Below the pieces are notes generated by a model. That model was not told the origin of the DNA and searched no databases. It saw nothing but the letters and a program-made list of their open reading frames with translations. Shown in pieces: positions 62,198-64,000 of a stretch of DNA of 64,000 bases. The position numbers and the translations under genes are program-made. Numbering within the stretch: the stretch's first letter is position 1; the number at the start of each line of letters is the position of its first letter. Origin of the DNA: Hyphomicrobium_A sp963817485 (GTDB lineage Bacteria > Pseudomonadota > Alphaproteobacteria > Rhizobiales > Hyphomicrobiaceae); the NCBI GenBank assembly GCA_963817485.1, contig CAWFOR010000010.1, positions 1-64,000 of the forward strand, read 5' to 3'.

Positions 62198-62407
62198 GTC
62201 TGGCTTGATGAGCTAGGTGCGCCACTGAATCCGACTGATCGGAGCACGCTGCTTCTTAGGCCCGCACACGCGCCATCGCGATGTCATTTGATGCATGAGG
62301 CCCGTGGCGTTTTCGTCAGGGTGCGCAGAGCCTAGCGATCCGCCGCAATCGGAGCTGCGTGGCCGGAAAAAAGGGGCGCACAATGTCGTGATCGCGCGTG
62401 CAAAAAC

Positions 62408-62438
62408 GGAAAAGCCAGGGGCAGGCCCTGGCTTTTCC
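62408..62438 (-). terminator. Terminator of the DUF892 gene
   Basis: A perfect 13-base stem GGAAAAGCCAGGG / CCCTGGCTTTTCC around GCAGG, 21 bases past the stop of the minus-strand gene. The minus-strand arm runs into TTTTCC then GTTTTTG, a good intrinsic terminator. Confidence 0.8.
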
Positions 62439-62458
62439 CGATGCTGCGCCGTGTTTCG

Positions 62459-62953
62459 CTATGCCGCCTTTTTGTTCAATTTGCTCTCCGCAATCTTGGT
62501 GAGCTTGGAATCGGCGTTGTGCTCCTCCTTGGAGGTGGCGGCGAGCAGCTTCACGGCATCGTTGAAGCCGAGGAGCTCACCCCAGGCAATCAGCGTGCCG
62601 TAGCGCGTGATTTCGTAGTGCTCGACGGCCTGCGCGGTGCCGATCATCGCGGCATCCCGCGTCTCGGGATCGTTGATCTCGCTCATCAACTCCTCGGCCT
62701 CGTCGAGAATGCCCTCGATCGCCGGGCACTCCTCGCCCTCGGCCTTGGCGCCCACGAGCTTGAATACCTTCTCAAGCCGGACGACCTGCTCCTTGGTCTC
62801 CTCGAGATGACCCTCGAGTGCTTTGGCGAGCTCCTTGGAATGCGCCGTCTTGATCATCTTCGGCAACGACTTCACGATCTGACGCTCTGCGAAATAGATG
62901 TCCTTCAGCGTGTGCACGAACAGATCCTTGAGGTTCTCGATTTTCATCTTCAT
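62459..62953 (-). CDS. DUF892/YciE-family ferritin-like protein
   Basis: A 164-residue four-helix ferritin-like protein (LKDLFVHTLKDIYFAERQIV, LEGHLEETKEQVVRLEKVF, RDAAMIGTAQAVEHYEITRY, TSKEEHNADSKLTKI) with the Glu/His positions for a di-metal site. YciE/YciF proteins are stress-induced. AAGGAG precedes ATG 62953. It carries an EcfG promoter (62989-63014). Confidence 0.92.
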   Translation of the reverse strand: MKMKIENLKDLFVHTLKDIYFAERQIVKSLPKMIKTAHSKELAKALEGHLEETKEQVVRLEKVFKLVGAKAEGEECPAIEGILDEAEELMSEINDPETRDAAMIGTAQAVEHYEITRYGTLIAWGELLGFNDAVKLLAATSKEEHNADSKLTKIAESKLNKKAA

Positions 62954-62988
62954 TGGGGGCGCTCCTTTTGCTTCAGCTCCGCAGAAAA

Positions 62989-63014
62989 AACGCCTGGGCT
63001 TCGACCCCGGTTCC
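62989..63014 (-). promoter_or_regulatory. EcfG promoter of the DUF892 gene
   Basis: Minus-strand GGAAC (63010-63014), 17 bases, CGTT (62989-62992), 36 bases before the start codon. Confidence 0.85.
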
Positions 63015-63127
63015 TCCCCGTCAGCTGCCGCATGAAGCGATCTCGGCCGATTTGTTGGCCGCTTACCATGTTTCAGCCGGGTTTTTCGGTAGCTTGGTCG
63101 AGTCGCGCTGACTGATTGGGGGATGCC

Positions 63128-63325
63128 ATGGGTGCGATTTTGATTCGCTGCCCGACGACGGACCAATTGGTGCCCGTAGGCATCGACACCGACAAGGACA
63201 GCTTCGACGCGCTGCCCAATGTCGAGGCGCGAGCCGTACGCTGCCCGCATTGCGGCAAAGACCACACGTGGTCGCGGGAGGATGCGATCCTGGGGACGAC
63301 CTGCCGGCCGATCCGTACCAAATAA
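63128..63325 (+). CDS. Small zinc-ribbon-like protein
   Basis: A 65-residue protein with Cys in LIRCPTT and in RAVRCPHCGKDHTWSRED, followed by TTCRP; these could form a zinc site. Small proteins of this pattern are common in Hyphomicrobiales and of unknown role. ATG 63128 lies after GGGGGATGCC; ATG 63116 is an alternative. Confidence 0.7.
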   Translation: MGAILIRCPTTDQLVPVGIDTDKDSFDALPNVEARAVRCPHCGKDHTWSREDAILGTTCRPIRTK

Positions 63326-63340
63326 GCAGCGCGCGGCCGC

Positions 63341-64000
63341 TCAGGCAGCGGCCAGCTTTTCTAGGGCAGGAAGATCCGCGATACGCAGGCGGCCGTTGTC
63401 GGCGGCCGCAACCATGCCGCGGCGCTCGAGCTCGCGCAGGGCCGCAACGAGCCCGTCGAGCGTCATGTCGAGGTGCAGGGCGACGTCGCCCGAGGTGATC
63501 TCATCGGCAACGAGCGTCGGGTCGCGGCCTTCCACCTCGCTCAGGTGCGAGAGCGCCGACAGGAACGAAGCGACGCGCTCGACCGGCTTGCCCTCGCCGC
63601 TTTTCACGGTGACCTCGCGCAGGTAGTCGAACTCGCGATCGCTCGCCGCCGCATAGCGCGCGGCCAACTGGCCATCGGTTTCGAGCAGATCGTCGAACTC
63701 GTCGGCGGCGACGAGGCTCACCGCCGTCTCCACCATCGCCTGCGCGGTCGAGACGTGTGACTGAAGGTGGCCGAAGCCGACGATATCGCCGGGGAAGGCG
63801 AACTCGATGATCTCGCGACGGCCGTCCTCCCAGCGGAGGTAGTGGCACAGGGCGCCGCTCTCGACGCGATAGACCTTGCCGCGCTTGTCGCCGGCGTGAA
63901 AAAGCACTTCGCCGCGCGCGAGCGAGCGCGACGGGCTGGCGCCGCCGCTGTCGCGGACACGAGCGCTATGGGCGGCGCAGGATTCGGTTTGGGCAACTGC
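63341..64000 (-). CDS. Crp/Fnr-family transcriptional regulator (5' end beyond the window)
   Basis: The visible 219 residues hold a cyclic-nucleotide-binding-like domain (GEVLFHAGDKRGKVYRVESG, REIIEFAFPGDIVGFGHLQS). A long helix and a winged helix-turn-helix follow (TSGDVALHLDMTLDGLVAAL, RELERRGMVAA). The frame stays open to the edge with Cys-containing sequence QTESCAAHSARV, as in FixK/FnrN-type N-termini, so the start is outside. The GTG at 63907 is internal. Only one Cys is visible before the domain, so an iron-sulfur site cannot be judged. Confidence 0.85.
   Translation of the reverse strand, partial: AVAQTESCAAHSARVRDSGGASPSRSLARGEVLFHAGDKRGKVYRVESGALCHYLRWEDGRREIIEFAFPGDIVGFGHLQSHVSTAQAMVETAVSLVAADEFDDLLETDGQLAARYAAASDREFDYLREVTVKSGEGKPVERVASFLSALSHLSEVEGRDPTLVADEITSGDVALHLDMTLDGLVAALRELERRGMVAAADNGRLRIADLPALEKLAAA

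Overview
The window looks like a chromosomal segment of a GC-rich alphaproteobacterium of the order Hyphomicrobiales (Rhizobiales). The grounds are a complete PhyR-NepR-EcfG general stress response locus with an HWE-type kinase, the small marker families DUF4170, DUF2093 and DUF1150, an alphaproteobacterial (plant-type) glutamate-cysteine ligase, and the rpoN-lptB-lptCA gene order. I see no prophage, insertion sequence, CRISPR array or replication origin. The species cannot be told from the sequence alone.

Layout. 1-5.9 kb: a periplasmic coiled-coil gene and an epimerase gene (both frameshifted), queG, a glutathione transferase, uppP and ptsN. 6.4-11.9 kb: rpoN, lptB with a disordered N-terminal extension, a fused lptC-lptA gene and a small RNase D. 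12.0-15.8 kb: a block of small membrane proteins read from two divergent EcfG promoters, then a large AI-2E-type transporter. 15.8-24.5 kb: glcDEF (glycolate oxidase), a divergent LysR regulator, a cytochrome c and lutABC (lactate oxidation). 24.5-28.9 kb: a cysteine-patterned secreted peptide, gshA, rsmE and ubiA. 29.2-35.5 kb: an LPS block (DUF4170, MsbA-like exporter, acyltransferase plus Kdo transferase, lpxK, DUF2093) with a tyrosine-phosphatase-fold gene on the other strand. 35.6-44.7 kb: xseA, purD, a patatin, tadA, an rluB-like gene, rsmD, a PspC protein, a TPR-cytochrome c fusion and mutL. 44.9-50.4 kb: an ArsR/AHSA1 pair, a PagL-like deacylase and a periplasmic redox module (thioredoxin, CcdA, cytochrome b, molybdopterin oxidoreductase) facing msrB. 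50.4-55.8 kb: two M16 peptidases, a heat-shock Hsp20-DUF1150 operon, an NDUFA9-like reductase and tRNA-Leu(CAG). 55.8-64 kb: the general stress response island and a Crp/Fnr regulator cut by the window edge.

Two signals run through the whole window. First, I find seven perfect and one near-perfect EcfG promoters (GGAAC-N16/17-CGTT). They lie before the kinase, phyR, nepR-ecfG, a CsbD gene, a DUF892 gene and the divergent membrane-protein genes at 12.6 kb, which gives a readable stress regulon. Second, six genes are broken by single-base frameshifts. All nine shifts go the same way (one extra base), which points to insertion errors in the assembly more than to gene decay. One further insertion may have created the apparent acyltransferase-WaaA fusion.

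Much of the window serves the cell envelope: undecaprenyl phosphate recycling, lipid A/Kdo synthesis, flipping and export of LPS, and a lipid A deacylase. Glycolate and lactate oxidation sit side by side with their own regulator and cytochrome.
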